Positions 24,867 through 36,417 of a stretch of 64,000 nucleotides of DNA are shown piece after piece. The position numbers were made by a program, and so were the translations under genes. Under the pieces are notes generated by a model. It was not told the origin of the DNA, did not search any database, and worked only from the letters and a program-made list of their open reading frames with translations. Where the stretch lies: assembly GCA_039654915.1 (NCBI GenBank), contig CM077594.1:20831001-20895000 (forward strand), in the 5' to 3' direction. Each line of letters starts with the position of its first letter. Position 1 is the first letter of the stretch. Source of the stretch: Aquilaria yunnanensis. Its lineage: Eukaryota; Streptophyta; Magnoliopsida; Malvales; Thymelaeaceae.

Positions 24867-26213
24867 TGTTTTCCCAAGTGCAACAAAAAAGGGGGTGAAT
24901 TAGTTGAGTTCCAAAAATTACTAAAAATGAGTTCTTAAACCCTTAAACCAAAATGCAATTAAAAATACAATAAATAAACCTATTCTAACAAAAAAATGAC
25001 CACCACAATGATTCTAAATTTTTCTTTGAAAGCTAGGTTTGAAGAATTTTTGAAATCAAGCAACTTCAACCAAGGTAAAAGCACAAGTCACCAAGCAATG
25101 ATCAAGTAAGTAGAGGGAGGAAGGCTTGCACAAATGAATTTTTATAGAGGTTCGGTTTTTCATCTTGAAAGCCTATTCTTTTCTTAAATTCACCGCTTGA
25201 AAGTTTTCTTTTCCACTATGAATCACAAGAGTACACAAGAACACACAACCTTTGGTAGCTCTCTCTACCACAATCACTCACTAGTTTTGTTAAAGGCTAA
25301 CTAGAAACCTCTCTAACTCTTCTTACAAGGGAATAACTCAAACACTCAAGAGAAACTCACAAATTTTGTAGTTACAAGGTAGTAAGAACAATAGAACCAG
25401 TCAAAGTTAGATAAGCAAGTAAAACTCCAATTTCTTGACAATTCCCAAGGTTAAGCTGTTTAAAAATGAAATCTCTTTTCTTATTACGAAGAGTTCTTTC
25501 CCAGGTGATTCTTGATGTTTTTATAGTCTAACGGATGCAAAAGAGATGTTGAACACTGTTGAATGATCAGAAAAATCCCCTGAAAAACAAGTGAACGCTG
25601 TTGTCAATTATGATAGGAAATTGCCTTTGTCACCCAATTTTACCTAGATGAAAAACTTTTCCTCAGTTAAAAATTCAGTCTTATAACGTCACCTAAGATT
25701 TGATCTCTAATGGATAGATTGTTAAATAATGAGGTGTCAGCACCTAACCCATGTGGCCATCTGATGTGGTAAAAATTTTAAATGAATTTTTAAAGAATTT
25801 TCAAATCAGAAACTCACGAGCAGGTCTAGAATGAACATTTCACTTGATTGAAAAATTTTTACTCATGTGATTTTTTTGTTAGAATCAAAATACTCTTGTG
25901 CTCGAAAAATTGCTCCAGTTTCAATATGTTGAAATATGTTCACCCTATTGAAATTGTAGCTCCAGGTTTTCCTTACTTCCAGACTTCAACAAATTTTGCA
26001 CTAAGAAGATCTCTTTTTTCACAAGCAATGCTTGAATTAGAAAAAGTACTTGAAATATACTTAAGAAACATTTTTTCTTTCCAAAGATCAAAACTTTATC
26101 AATAAGCTACCAACGTATAAAACTTTAATAAAGCCTTGAAACACATAAAACAAATATGTTTTGTTATCATCAAAATCAAATAAATATGAGCCATGAGTGG
26201 AACAACTCCAATA
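24867..26213 (-). repeat. Sirevirus 1, 3' LTR
   Basis: Pairs with 36418-37756 along its whole length. In element orientation it should start TGTTGG but reads TATTGG at 26213, one base off the consensus terminus; it ends ...CA at 24867. Confidence 0.88.
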
Positions 26214-26232
26214 ATCTCCCACTTTTTTATGA
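26214..26232 (-). other. Sirevirus 1 polypurine tract
   Basis: Minus strand AAAAAAGTGGGAGAT immediately before the 3' LTR; primes plus-strand DNA synthesis in this family. Confidence 0.85.
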
Positions 26233-26776
26233 TGGTAAAACCTTTTTTAGTAGACATTAGAAAAGATTAAGTATAAAAATTTTGAAAAATTTGACCTAGT
26301 GTCCCCTAAAAAATTAAATAAACCTTATATTCAAAGATGTAAAACAACCACAAGATATTCACAGAAAAGCTAATACTTAACAGATATAATACCAAACACT
26401 CCCACAATTACTTACTAAGCATGCTCCCCCTTTCTCCGACATTCAAAGCAACAATAACAATACTACTCCCCCTCACTTGCATATATATATATATTCTAGA
26501 ATCAACAAGCATAATATAAAACCAAAATGTAAAGAACAACAATAAGCCAATAAACTAGTAATTTTCTCTTTTTTTTTTTCATAATCAAAAAGAGTGAAAT
26601 AGGAAACACAATAACATAGATAAAAACGCACAATGCAATATCAAAAAGAGTATGACACATAAGCACTTAAAAACATACATAACAAGTCATAATATCCATT
26701 TGGAAAAAATCCACAATAACAAAAGCTATAGAACTTGATGGGCAACCCAAGTTTAAAAATAAGTTAAAAATAGTGT

Positions 26777-27235
26777 TTATGCCACATTGAGAACAAGTTC
26801 TTCAAACTTGAACCAAAGATGAACTAACAGGGGGTAGGAAAGAAGGGGTCTCGGGAGAAGGGGAATGATGGCAAAGTAGGGGTTTCGCTTTAGAACAACA
26901 GGGGCAGCGGCTATAGGATCCTCAGAAGTGATGTCTGTCGAGTTGTTGGGCCTTGCAGCAATTATAAGGTCTTCAGTTGTAGTCCTGGACTCTTTGCCTT
27001 GGTGAGAAACAAGTTGAGGAAGGAGAGAGTGGATGTCATAAAGCTTCCTAAGTTTGGCATGAAGTTCAGTTTGAGATTGTTCCAAGGAATCAAGCTTGGC
27101 ATTGGTTTTGGCTAACTCATGAGTGAGCTCCTCCAACTCAGTAGGCTCGTGTTCTTCATCCTTATCAACACTCTCATTACTTTCTGCATCAGCTTCTTTA
27201 TCTCCACGCTTTCTCTTTGCTTCTCTAATTGTCAT
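26777..27235 (-). CDS. Env-like region, coiled-coil C-terminal part
   Basis: 152-residue frame downstream of RNase H in Sirevirus 1. It opens basic and acidic (REAKRKRGDKEADAESNES), followed by a Leu/Glu-rich heptad stretch at about residues 31-72 (ELEELTHELAKTNAKLDSLE), probably a coiled coil, as described for Sirevirus envelope-like proteins. A hydrophobic stretch near the end (FAIIPLLPRPLLSYPLLV) could be a weak membrane segment but is Pro-rich. It probably formed one protein with the 27350-27907 frame before decay. Confidence 0.5.
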   Translation of the reverse strand: MTIREAKRKRGDKEADAESNESVDKDEEHEPTELEELTHELAKTNAKLDSLEQSQTELHAKLRKLYDIHSLLPQLVSHQGKESRTTTEDLIIAARPNNSTDITSEDPIAAAPVVLKRNPYFAIIPLLPRPLLSYPLLVHLWFKFEELVLNVA

Positions 27236-27349
27236 CCAAAGGCACTTCTTCTAAGTGGTCTCATTTCTTTTCAAGACAACCCGTTCAACAAGCCTTAAAC
27301 CTCCCAACCTCAAATTTGTAGTATCAACAAAAGATGCACGATTGTCCAA

Positions 27350-27907
27350 CTAAATTTCATAGGTGTTGAAAACTACTTCATGGGCTTCAAGAAGCCAAGT
27401 AATAAGAGTAAGATAAGGTGAAGGTGCTATTTTGTTGGTGGATGACTTTTTCATTTGGTACAAAATTTTAGCACCAAAATCTACATTAAGTTCCTTAGTT
27501 ATCTTGTACATAAGGCAAGCATCATGATAAGTGACATTATTTGCACCTTCCCTAGGCACCAAAATATTAGTAATAATCCAATGCAAAACTCGATCATGAG
27601 ACTGCAATTGAGAGCAAACTTTAACCAACCCCGAAAAGAAACGACTCAAAATATATTTTTGGTCAACTTTGAAACTCTTCTTAGTTTTTGATTCAGCGCC
27701 AACTAGGGTAGAGATAGAATCCTTGGATGCAAAAATATTAATGCCATTCATGTGACTAGTAAGTGTGAAGGATTTCACATCAAACTTCAAATTTTTGTAA
27801 AATTCACCAATATGAGCCTTTAAACCTATAGGTTTCTGATTAAAAAAGGATTGTAACTTGAAATATTCAACCCAAAGCACCATTTTATCAAACTTTTCTT
27901 TCCTCAA
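27350..27907 (-). CDS. Env-like ORF with plant transposon-protein domain
   Basis: 185-residue frame after the RT-RNase H region. The sequence pattern (FDKMVLWVEYFKLQSFFNQK, IGEFYKNLKFD, INIFASKDSI, then SHDRVLHWIITNILVPREG, DACLMYKI) matches the domain annotated as putative plant transposon protein, often found in the 3' ORF of Sirevirus-like elements. Its function is unproven; envelope-like is the usual label. A fragment of the same ORF occurs in Sirevirus 2 at 43690-43879, which confirms it belongs to the element. Confidence 0.65.
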   Translation of the reverse strand: MRKEKFDKMVLWVEYFKLQSFFNQKPIGLKAHIGEFYKNLKFDVKSFTLTSHMNGINIFASKDSISTLVGAESKTKKSFKVDQKYILSRFFSGLVKVCSQLQSHDRVLHWIITNILVPREGANNVTYHDACLMYKITKELNVDFGAKILYQMKKSSTNKIAPSPYLTLITWLLEAHEVVFNTYEI

Positions 27908-28936
27908 ATCTTCAAAAAAAAAACAATCTGATTCAAACCCAATTTCTTAATCCTCTGAGTTTCTTTAGTAATAGGAGCCACATTTACAGTGGAAGAGTCC
28001 ATTACCTCAATTTCTTCTTCTTTAGAAGAGGAGGGTGGTAGAGAAGATGGTGGTTGGACTGTCGGCCGCTTATTTCATTTAGCACTTGCCTTGAGTCGCT
28101 TAGGCAATTTAGAAGAAGAAGCACCCCTATCAACAATATCGTGGCCCTTCTTTGGTATGCCTCTACCACAAATTCAAGGTGCCATGGATAAAATCACAGA
28201 GAATCAAATAAGATAAGTCCTGATTTTGGGCTGCTTGTAGCGGGTCAAAGATTGGGGGCTAGGGTTTCAATTAACAAGGGAATAGCATGCCAGAAGGAGA
28301 ATGGATAGTAGATGATTGGTGAGTAATGTCGACGGTTTAAGAGAAGCAAGGCCAAATTTGGATGTATGGGTAAACAATTTGTCTAGACAGAGAATAGGTT
28401 ATCTGGTTTGAGTACATAGAAAGCAAAGTAGTAATAACTTTGATTGTGAGTTTGCATTTTGCAAATTGCCAATGTTTTACCTTTTTTTTTTTTTTTGAAG
28501 AGCTTGCTCTAAAATGGTGATGTTTTAATAAAAGAAAGCCTACTTTTAAACAAAAGACTCGATTGAAAAACAAATAACCAGTTGGAGCAAATGGATAGAG
28601 AGCTTGGAAATAAAAATCTGGAAGCAAAATTCTTAAAACACACAAATGAAAAGTTTTAACCTGATTGAATTTAAAAGTCTAGTTCAAAAAGTTTAGAACA
28701 CATGAAAAACAACTTTGAAACCCTAAAATAACCATAAATAAGATTGAAAAAGAAGAGTGGCACACTTTAATATATGAACATTTGAGTTATATTGCCATGA
28801 AATTAAGGTTTCATGATGATATAATTCCATTCTTTCTAGTGTAAAAAGTGAGTTACCTTGGGTTGCTTATTCCTAGTTCTTTCTTAATAAAATTAAATCT
28901 TTCTTCACATAAAGGTTTGGTAAAAATATCAGCCTA
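27908..28936 (-). other. Start of env-like region and linker after RNase H
   Basis: 27908-28220 continues the env-like reading in scattered frames (minus strand rich in Ser, Lys and Glu). From 28230 to 28930 I see only AT-rich DNA with a poly-T run at about 28482-28497. Confidence 0.45.
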
Positions 28937-30370
28937 TTAGTGTTGAGTGTCAATAAATTCAAGCAAAATATCACTATCATGCACATGATATCTAGTAAAA
29001 TGATATCTAACTTCTATATGCATTGATCTAAAGTGGAAAATCGGATTTTCAGCTAGGCTTATGACCCTTGTGTTGTCACATTTAATGGGTGTCTTTCTGA
29101 AATTAAAACCACAATTTTTTAGTTGTTGGCTCATCCACAATATTTGAGCCATACAACTCCTGGCCACAATATTTTCAACCTCCATGGTAGATAAAGCAAT
29201 TGAATTTTTTTTCTTTGAAAACCATGATACAAGACAATACCCAATAAATTGACAAAAGCCATTAGTTGATATCCACTTTGTTTCTGGCATAACCCACATC
29301 AAAATATCCCAAAAGATTAAAAGCAGTGTATATTGAGTACCATATTCCTAAATTTGATGTATCTAGAAAATATCTAAAATTTTTTTTTACCACTTTCAAA
29401 TGTGATTCCTTATGGCATGATTGAAAATGAGCATCGAAGCAAACAGTAAACAATATATCCAGTCTACTTGCGGTCAAATAAAGCAAAGAACCAAGCACAC
29501 TCCTATAGAGTTTTTGGCCATTAGGCTTAACATTTTCATCGTCATCAAGCTTAGTTATAGCACTCATTGGAATGGAACTAGGTTTAGCATTTGAGTAGCC
29601 AAACCACTTGAGTAATTCTCTTGCATATTTAGCTTCATTGAAGAAAATGCCTTCTTTTGATTGTTTGATTTAAAGCACAAGGAAGAAGGTAAACTCACCC
29701 ATCATACTCATATCAAATTCACCTTGCATTAACTTAGAAAACTCTTCACACAAAGATTCATTAGTAGCACTAGATATAATATCATCCATATAAATTTGCA
29801 CATTCAACATATTATCCTTGAAATGTTTAATAAAAAGAGTAGTATCAACCTTAACTCTAACAAACCCTTGATCAATCAAGAATTTGCTCAACCTATCCTA
29901 CCAAGCTTTTGGAGCTTGCTTTAACCCATACAAAGCCTTCTTCAATTTAAAAACATGGTTTGGAAAATTTGGATCTTTAAAACTGGGGGGTTGTGAAAAA
30001 TAAAATTCCTTTATAATAAAACCATTTAAAAAAGAATTTTTTACATCCATTTGTACATCCATTTGAAAAAGCTTATCTTCATATAGCAAGTGAAGGTACA
30101 AATCAATTTAATAGCTTCTAAGCTTGCAACGGGTGCAAAAGTTTCCTCAAAGTTAATACCTTGTTCTTGACTATAACCCTTTGCAAGTTTGTAGTAACAA
30201 CACCATTTTCATCAAGCTTGTCTTTAAAAATCAATTTTGTCCCTATAATGGAGTGATGTTTTGGCTTAGGCACTAGTTTCCAAAACTCATTCCTATGAAA
30301 GTGGTTTAGTTCCTTTTGCATAGCCAAAATCTAGTTTTCATCTCCAAGGGCTTCATCAATGGTTTAGTTC
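28937..30370 (-). pseudogene. Copia reverse transcriptase-RNase H, broken
   Basis: Read in pieces from 30327 down: ELNHFHRNEFWKLVPKP (RT start), frameshift near 30120, then FKLKKALYGLKQAPKAW, stop near 29899, then the catalytic IYMDDII box in the 29891-29670 frame, GSLLYLTASRLDILF, and in the last frame (29302-28937) the RNase H phrases FSKKKNSIALSTMEVENIV, IKCDNTRVISL and HIEVRYHF. These are in canonical Copia order. The polymerase aspartates are kept but at least four frame breaks or stops separate the pieces, so no enzyme can be made. Confidence 0.88.
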
Positions 30371-30589
30371 TATTTGAGACAAGAAGGCATAGTAACTACA
30401 TAAGTTTCTGAAGAAATATCTAGTCACAATACCTTTTGAAGCATCACCTATTATGACATCCTTTGGATGACTAGATTTGTGCTTGAAGTTCCATTCAATA
30501 GGCAATCCTTGATGAGAATGCTTTTCTTTTTGTGAGTGTTGCTTCTTAAATAAATCTTGGCTGTCATACAAAGGTGCTTGAGGCTTGTC

Positions 30590-32030
30590 TTATCTTTTTT
30601 TACGTTGGGTATTCTCTAGTACATCATTGGGCTCATCTCTCTCAAAGGTATCATTTTTTGGTGGAATATGAAAGACTCCCTCCTCATTGTGATTTATCTT
30701 TTTTTATGAGCATTATCTACATCATCACAATGACTACAACAATCTTTTCTAATAGCATTGTTAGTCTCATCAAATACAACATGAATAGATTTTTCAATCA
30801 TAAGAATTCTTTTATTAAAGACTTTAAATGCCTTCCGTTGCTAAAGTACCTAGAAAATACATCTTCATCATTCTTTACATCAAACTTGCCAAGATTATCT
30901 TTTCCATTATTCAAGACAAAGCACTTGTACCTAAATGCGTGAAAATATAAAATGTTTAGCTTCTTACCTTTCTATAACTCATATGGAGTTTTATTGAGAA
31001 TGAGTATAATCAAAGCTCTATTGAGAATGTAACAAGCGGTGTTTGTAGCTTTGGCCAAAAAATACTTTGGCACAACATGGTTCTAGCTATATCCTCATGA
31101 GTTCTATTTTTTTCTTTCCACAACATCATTTTATTGAGGAGTTCTAAGGGCCGAAAAGTTATGAAAAATGCCACTGGATTCACAAAATGAAATCATGTTA
31201 TGATTAATGAACTCTTTACTACAATTACTATGAATGGAACTAGTGCAAGATGCTTTTTCTTTTTGAATTCTATGAGCAAATGAAATGAACACATTACAAG
31301 TATCACTTTTATGAGCAATAAAAAATACCCAAGTAAATCTAGAGAATAGTCATCAACAATCAGAAAATAATATTGTTTTCCACCCAAACTTTTAGTTCTA
31401 CTAGGTTCAAACAAATCCATGTGAAGCAGTTTGAGAGGCCTTGAAGTTGAAACATAATTTTTTTATCTAATAGAAACCTTAGTTTGTTTTCTTTTGATGC
31501 AAGCATCACACACTTTATCCTTATCAAATTTCATTTTTTGTAAGCCTTTAACCAAATCACTTTTCACAAGTTTTGAAATTATGTGCATGCTAGCATGACC
31601 AAGTCTCCTTTGCGATAGGCTGCCATCATCCTTGTTTGTGGCCATTAGACACTTCACATTGAAAGAAGACAAGTTATTCAAATCAATCACATAAACATTC
31701 CTCTGTCTTTTACCAATGAATTTAGTTTGATTGGAAGCAATATCAATCACTTGGCATACCAGAGCTTCAAATATAACTATATAACCTCTATCACATAATT
31801 GACTAATACTAAGCAAGTTATGCTTCAATCCATCAACAAGTAACACGTTGTCAATTAAGGAGGAATTTTCCTTACCAACCTAACTAATACCAATGATGGT
31901 AGCTTTGCTATTATCACCAAATGAGATGGTGCCTCCTTCTTTTGGCTTGAGGCTTATGAAATGAGATTTGTCATCAGTCATATGTCTTGAGCATCCACTA
32001 TCCAAGTACTAAGTTTCCTTTCCTGCCCCT
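30590..32030 (-). pseudogene. Copia protease-integrase, broken
   Basis: Near 32010-31860 the minus strand reads YLDSGCSRHMT, the Copia aspartic protease active site, preceded by a TAG where family members have Trp. 31846-31463 is the GAG-pre-integrase domain (LLVDGLKHNLLSISQLC... RRLGHASM... CDACIKRKQT, the zinc-binding part). 31420-31193 starts the integrase core (MDLFEPSRTKSLGGKQYYFLIVDDYS) and then loses frame; the remaining core (FFWLQ-type region to about 30950) is only in scattered frames. Confidence 0.8.
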
Positions 32031-33125
32031 ATAAATGAACAATCACTTGTTGTATTTTCGTACCCAAAATTTCTTGGGTTTTTCAATGTTAGTCACAACC
32101 TTAGTTCCTTTAGAAACCCAAATCATCTTATAGCCAATTTATGCCTTTGGTTTCTCATTTATGTAATCATATGCATGATGACCCTTTCTACCACATGCAT
32201 GACAAGTTGTGAATAGGCTATATGTAATAGATGATGCACCAACAAACCAATTCCCAAATTTCTTTTCCTTAACTAAAAGATTGTAACCTATTCAGGCCCT
32301 GTCATAAACACCCATTTGTGCTCCAAGTAACAAGTAAAGTTTTTCTTTTTACTTGACAAATCTAGACAAAGATTGTGTGAGATGAAATTTCTCCTTTTTT
32401 AGCTTTTCTCTTTCTTTAGTCAATGATGCATTTAAAGCTTTCAATTCACCTACTTTTTTAGCAAGTTTTTGGGAATCCTTGTAAAGAGCATTGAAAGCAT
32501 TTTGCAATTCTAAATACTCACATCCTATAGATATATATGACCTAGATAAGTCACTTGAATAGTTTTTTACCTCATTTTCCTCCTATGCCAGGAGACATAG
32601 GTTGGAGTGACTTTGGCTTGTTAAGGAGGCTACATCATCATCTATCATCAAGCAAAGATTTACTTGATCACTTGTGCTATTAGGTGAAGATGATCCTTCA
32701 CTTGAAGATGAGTCACTTGCACCCCAAGCTACCATAGCATTTCCATTCATTTTGTTAGAGAATTTCTTATGCTTTTTGGGTTTCTTCTCTTTCTTATTTA
32801 ATGAACAATCAAATTAGAAATGTCCAGACTCCTTGAAATTGTAGCAAATAACTTCATCTTTCTTCTTGGAGTGTTCTCCCTTGCTTTTTCATGCTTCTCC
32901 TTTTTGAAATTCTTGTTTTTTAATTTATTGAACATCCTACTAAATTTGCTTGCCAAGAGGGCCGCATCAATCTCTCCATCTTCACTTGATGATGTGTGGC
33001 CCTCTTAAGTCTTCAGGGCTATTGACTTATTCTTCTTAATTTATCTTTCCTCAATTTGCTCATTCATCTCATAAGTCAACAACTTTCCAAATAGCTCATC
33101 CACATTGTAAAGGCTTTCCTAGTGT
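32031..33125 (-). pseudogene. Copia gag, nucleocapsid half, broken
   Basis: Minus-strand pieces read YEMNEQIEER, KNKSIALKT, DGEIDAALLASKFSRM and, near 32190, a zinc-knuckle-like CHACGRKGHHAY. The order matches the better preserved gag of Sirevirus 2 (41596-42246). Several in-frame stops are present. It is cut off from the gag N-terminal half (35822-36352) by the solo-LTR insertion. Confidence 0.75.
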
Positions 33126-33140
33126 TTTCTCTACTTTGAA

Positions 33141-35767
33141 TGTCGAGGTAAGTAAGTTCCAAGTTATTTTCCTCAAATAAGTTTTGTTAAGTAAGGAAAG
33201 CAAGCTAGGTAAGGTTAAGTTGAGTTCTAAAGTGTAATTGGCACCTAAAGGGCAAGAAAGGAAAAATGGTAATTTTGACTCAAGTTAGTTGCATGACCAT
33301 AATTTTAGTAAAATTAGGGTCATGTAAGTGTTTTGAGGTAAATAAGTTAAGACTGTAAGTGTTTCCAGCCATTTGAACTAAAAGTGGAAGTTGAGGGTGA
33401 AAAATGCACTAAGTGAGAAATTGAGCTATTATGTCTTATAATGGCTTAAATGACTTAAGGGAAAAGTGTTTGGGTAAGAAAAAACCTTTCAAAGGGACCA
33501 AAAAGTGTTGGTGTAGGAAAAGTTAAGTGGCCTAGGTGATTCAAAGTTAGGTTTGAGAGCCAAAGTGACAAGTGGAAGAGAATTGGGCTAAGTTGGAGTG
33601 GTTGGCTTTATAATTGGAGGAGATGGAACTATTCATCATCTCCTCCATTTTCAATTTTCGTGGTTCTCTCTCCTCCATAGCTCCTCCTTATCAAAGCTCC
33701 CAAATCACCCAAAATTTCATGAGAATTGAAGGTCCCAAAGCCATCCCAACAAGCCCTTAGCTCACTTTTGGTGTATTTGGTGCATTTGGAGTTGTTCTTC
33801 CAAGTTTTTGGTCCAAACCCTAAGGTAAACGTCTTTGATCCTTGTGGGTTAGTTCTAACTTTTTAAATGGTTAGAAATGGTCTTAAATTCAAGCTTGGAA
33901 CTCAAAGGAACTCCATTGAGCTCAAGTGTGGTTGTTGCTTGTTTCCTGCTTTAAGGATGATTTGAGGTAAGGGATTGAAGTTAATTCAGCTCAAATAATA
34001 CATATAAATATAGTGTTACATGTGGGAATGAAGTATAAATAAGACCCATGTGAATTGACTTTGGGGATTGAAAGATTGAGCAAGTTTTGTGTAAGTTCGC
34101 ACGTAATTGCACAATGCTAGAGGAGCATTGGTGATGCACTGCTGTTGGCTACACAAATTAGTGACACATCGCCAACAACTTCCTAGGATCCTGAGTGTTC
34201 ATGCCCTTAGCGACATGTCACTGATAGCGTTGATAAGGCCTAAACTACTTAGGCTCAAGGCATCCTAAGAATGTTTCAATGTATCGGTTATCATCCTTAG
34301 GCCAATTTAAGATGTTCCATAGCCTCAGTTGGGTCTAGAACTCATTCATAAGTTGGGAATTATGTATTATTTAGGTGGTAACTAAGTGGTGTGGTGAAGG
34401 TACGGTAAGCAATGGTGGCTAAGAGGGTTAAAGTGCTTAAGTTGCTAAGGGAGCATTAAAGGGGTTAAGGCAGGTTTCAGATTCTTTGTTGGCCCAAATA
34501 GGAGGCCATAGACCTTTGGGCAATGAAAAGGAAACCCGAAAGGATCCCAACCAAACCTTGTGGTTTCGTAAGTAAGCTACTAAGAAGCCCTAAGCTAAGC
34601 TCAAAGAGCTTGGTAAGTTGAACCACATAAAACAGTTACCCTACATAATAAGTTATGGGAAGAGTCGAGTAAGGAAAGAGTAAGCGGTGACTTACTTTAA
34701 GTAACTTGTTAGTGGCAGGCAAGGGTTGAGTAAGTGACGACTTACTCTAAAGTGCCTATAAGAAGACTTCATAGGTTTGGTTAAGTGCTAGCATAAGATA
34801 CGAGGGCCAGTGTCTAAGTACCCTGGCCGTATTAGCTCATGGCAAGTTTACCACCTACGGGTGTAAGGAAGCCCTAAGTGCATTTGCATGAGCATATTTC
34901 ATCCATCCACCCATCCATCTATTCATTAATTTGCATTGTTTGTTGCTCTTATTCATGTTTTTGGTTGTGATGTTGTTTGCTTGCTTTGCTTTGTATGTTA
35001 TATATATATGTATGTTTGTTGTGCTTTGCATGTTTGCATATTTTCCCATTTACAAATACCGAATCCCTTAATGAGTACTTTTGAGTACATACCCTTTAAG
35101 TGTTGTGTAAGTTAAGTGGGCTAGTCGGGCTTAACAGTTGGTAAGAGGCAACTGTTAAGGCTAAGTTTTATTGAATTCTAGGTATTCTCTAAGTAAGAAA
35201 CTCCAAGTTTCTAAGTTACTTATAGCATAAGCTAGTATTGACCAAAGTGTTTGTCTTATAATTTGAGGCTAAATGAGTACAAGAAAAGTGTGGCTCATCA
35301 CTTGAAGCTAACTTGCTTGGGTGAAGAGCTGAAAGCGGATCTTAGTAGATAGATGTTGCTTCTTTTATATGTATGATATTTTCATACAAAGAGATTGCCT
35401 CTACTATTGTCTATTGGTGTGTATAACACTAGGTTTACATTTTGGTGCATATAAGTATGAGATGTATGCACATAGTTGTTACTTGAAATTACAACAACTA
35501 AAGTTTTACATTTTGGCTTGTTTTGAATTGTGTTTTTATGAACTGCCGCTGCACTATTTTCAATGTTGTTTTTATTTATTGTTGTCACATAGCCAGGACA
35601 ATCCATGCATATTTCCTATGCAAGGTAGGCTAAGTAACTAGTTGCACGTAATGACTTAAGATACTTCACAAGTAATAACTAGCCAATTATAACCAAGTGG
35701 GATCATAGTTCCCTAAGAGCCTACTAGTGGAAGTAAATTTAGGGCCCTGGGACTCTGTTCCGCCACA
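33141..35767 (+). mobile_element. Solo-LTR-like insertion, copy B (plus orientation)
   Basis: Second copy of the family seen at 20530-23020, in opposite orientation. It lies inside gag of Sirevirus 1, separating gag residues ending WNLPPP from those beginning YEMNEQ. Sirevirus 2 lacks it. There is no ORF of interest; edges (TGTCGAGG... and ...CCGCCACA) are approximate. A weak TATA-like tract near 35000 and C/T-rich leader-like sequence near 33640-33700 would suit an LTR promoter, but I cannot confirm one. Confidence 0.6.
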
Positions 35768-35821
35768 CACATGATTGGTTTTGATGTTTCCTCCTTTATT
35801 GATGGTTTCAACTATGCTCTT

Positions 35822-36352
35822 CTATGGTGGAGGTAAGTTCCACAAGATTTTCCTCATCAATTCTTCATTTGTATATTTTTTCCCAAGCAACTTGAGTGGT
35901 GTAAGGCTCTCATTAAACCTTCTAGACATTTCTTGAATGCTTTCTTTTGGCTCCATGGTAAACAATTCATATACTCTCATAAGCATATGCATCTTGGTGA
36001 CTTTTACTAGAATGGTTCTTTCATAAGTCACCAACTCTAGCATTTCTATAAAAGAAACCAGGTTGAATACATTGGGGGTTAGTTCGCAATATATGATATT
36101 CATTGCCTTTGCATTTATAGTGCACATGAGATCATCCTCCAATTCATATTCCATTGAATCTTTTGGCACTTGGTTTCCACCAACCATTTTTGTAGGAATC
36201 CTAGGATGATCCATAATGATCCTCCAAAGAGCATGATCAATTGCTTTGATATGAATCTCCATTCTAGTTTTCCACCAATTAAAGTTTGTAGAGTCAAACA
36301 AAGGTGGCCTAGATGGGTTTTTCCCCTTAAGATGCATACTAGTGGTTTTCAT
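35822..36352 (-). CDS. Copia gag, N-terminal half (UBN2-like)
   Basis: 176-residue frame starting MKTTSMHLKGKNPSRPPLFD, then FNWWKTRMEIHIKAID, FTMEPKESIQEMSRRF and LMRKILWNLPPP, the usual landmarks of plant Copia gag (UBN2/DUF4219 type). It lies just inside the primer site. The frame ends at a stop beside the inserted solo LTR. Part of the domain near residues 85-115 is rearranged relative to the family. Confidence 0.8.
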   Translation of the reverse strand: MKTTSMHLKGKNPSRPPLFDSTNFNWWKTRMEIHIKAIDHALWRIIMDHPRIPTKMVGGNQVPKDSMEYELEDDLMCTINAKAMNIIYCELTPNVFNLVSFIEMLELVTYERTILVKVTKMHMLMRVYELFTMEPKESIQEMSRRFNESLTPLKLLGKKYTNEELMRKILWNLPPP

Positions 36353-36401
36353 TCATTTTTAAGCTTAAAAATCACTAGATTTTATCAAAACACAGCCATT
36401 A

Positions 36402-36417
36402 GCACTGATATCAATTA
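36402..36417 (-). other. Sirevirus 1 primer-binding site
   Basis: Minus strand TTGATATCAGTGC just after the 5' LTR resembles TGGTATCAGAGC, the complement of initiator Met-tRNA, with a few changes. The same site in Sirevirus 2 reads TTGATATCAAAGC. Confidence 0.75.
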
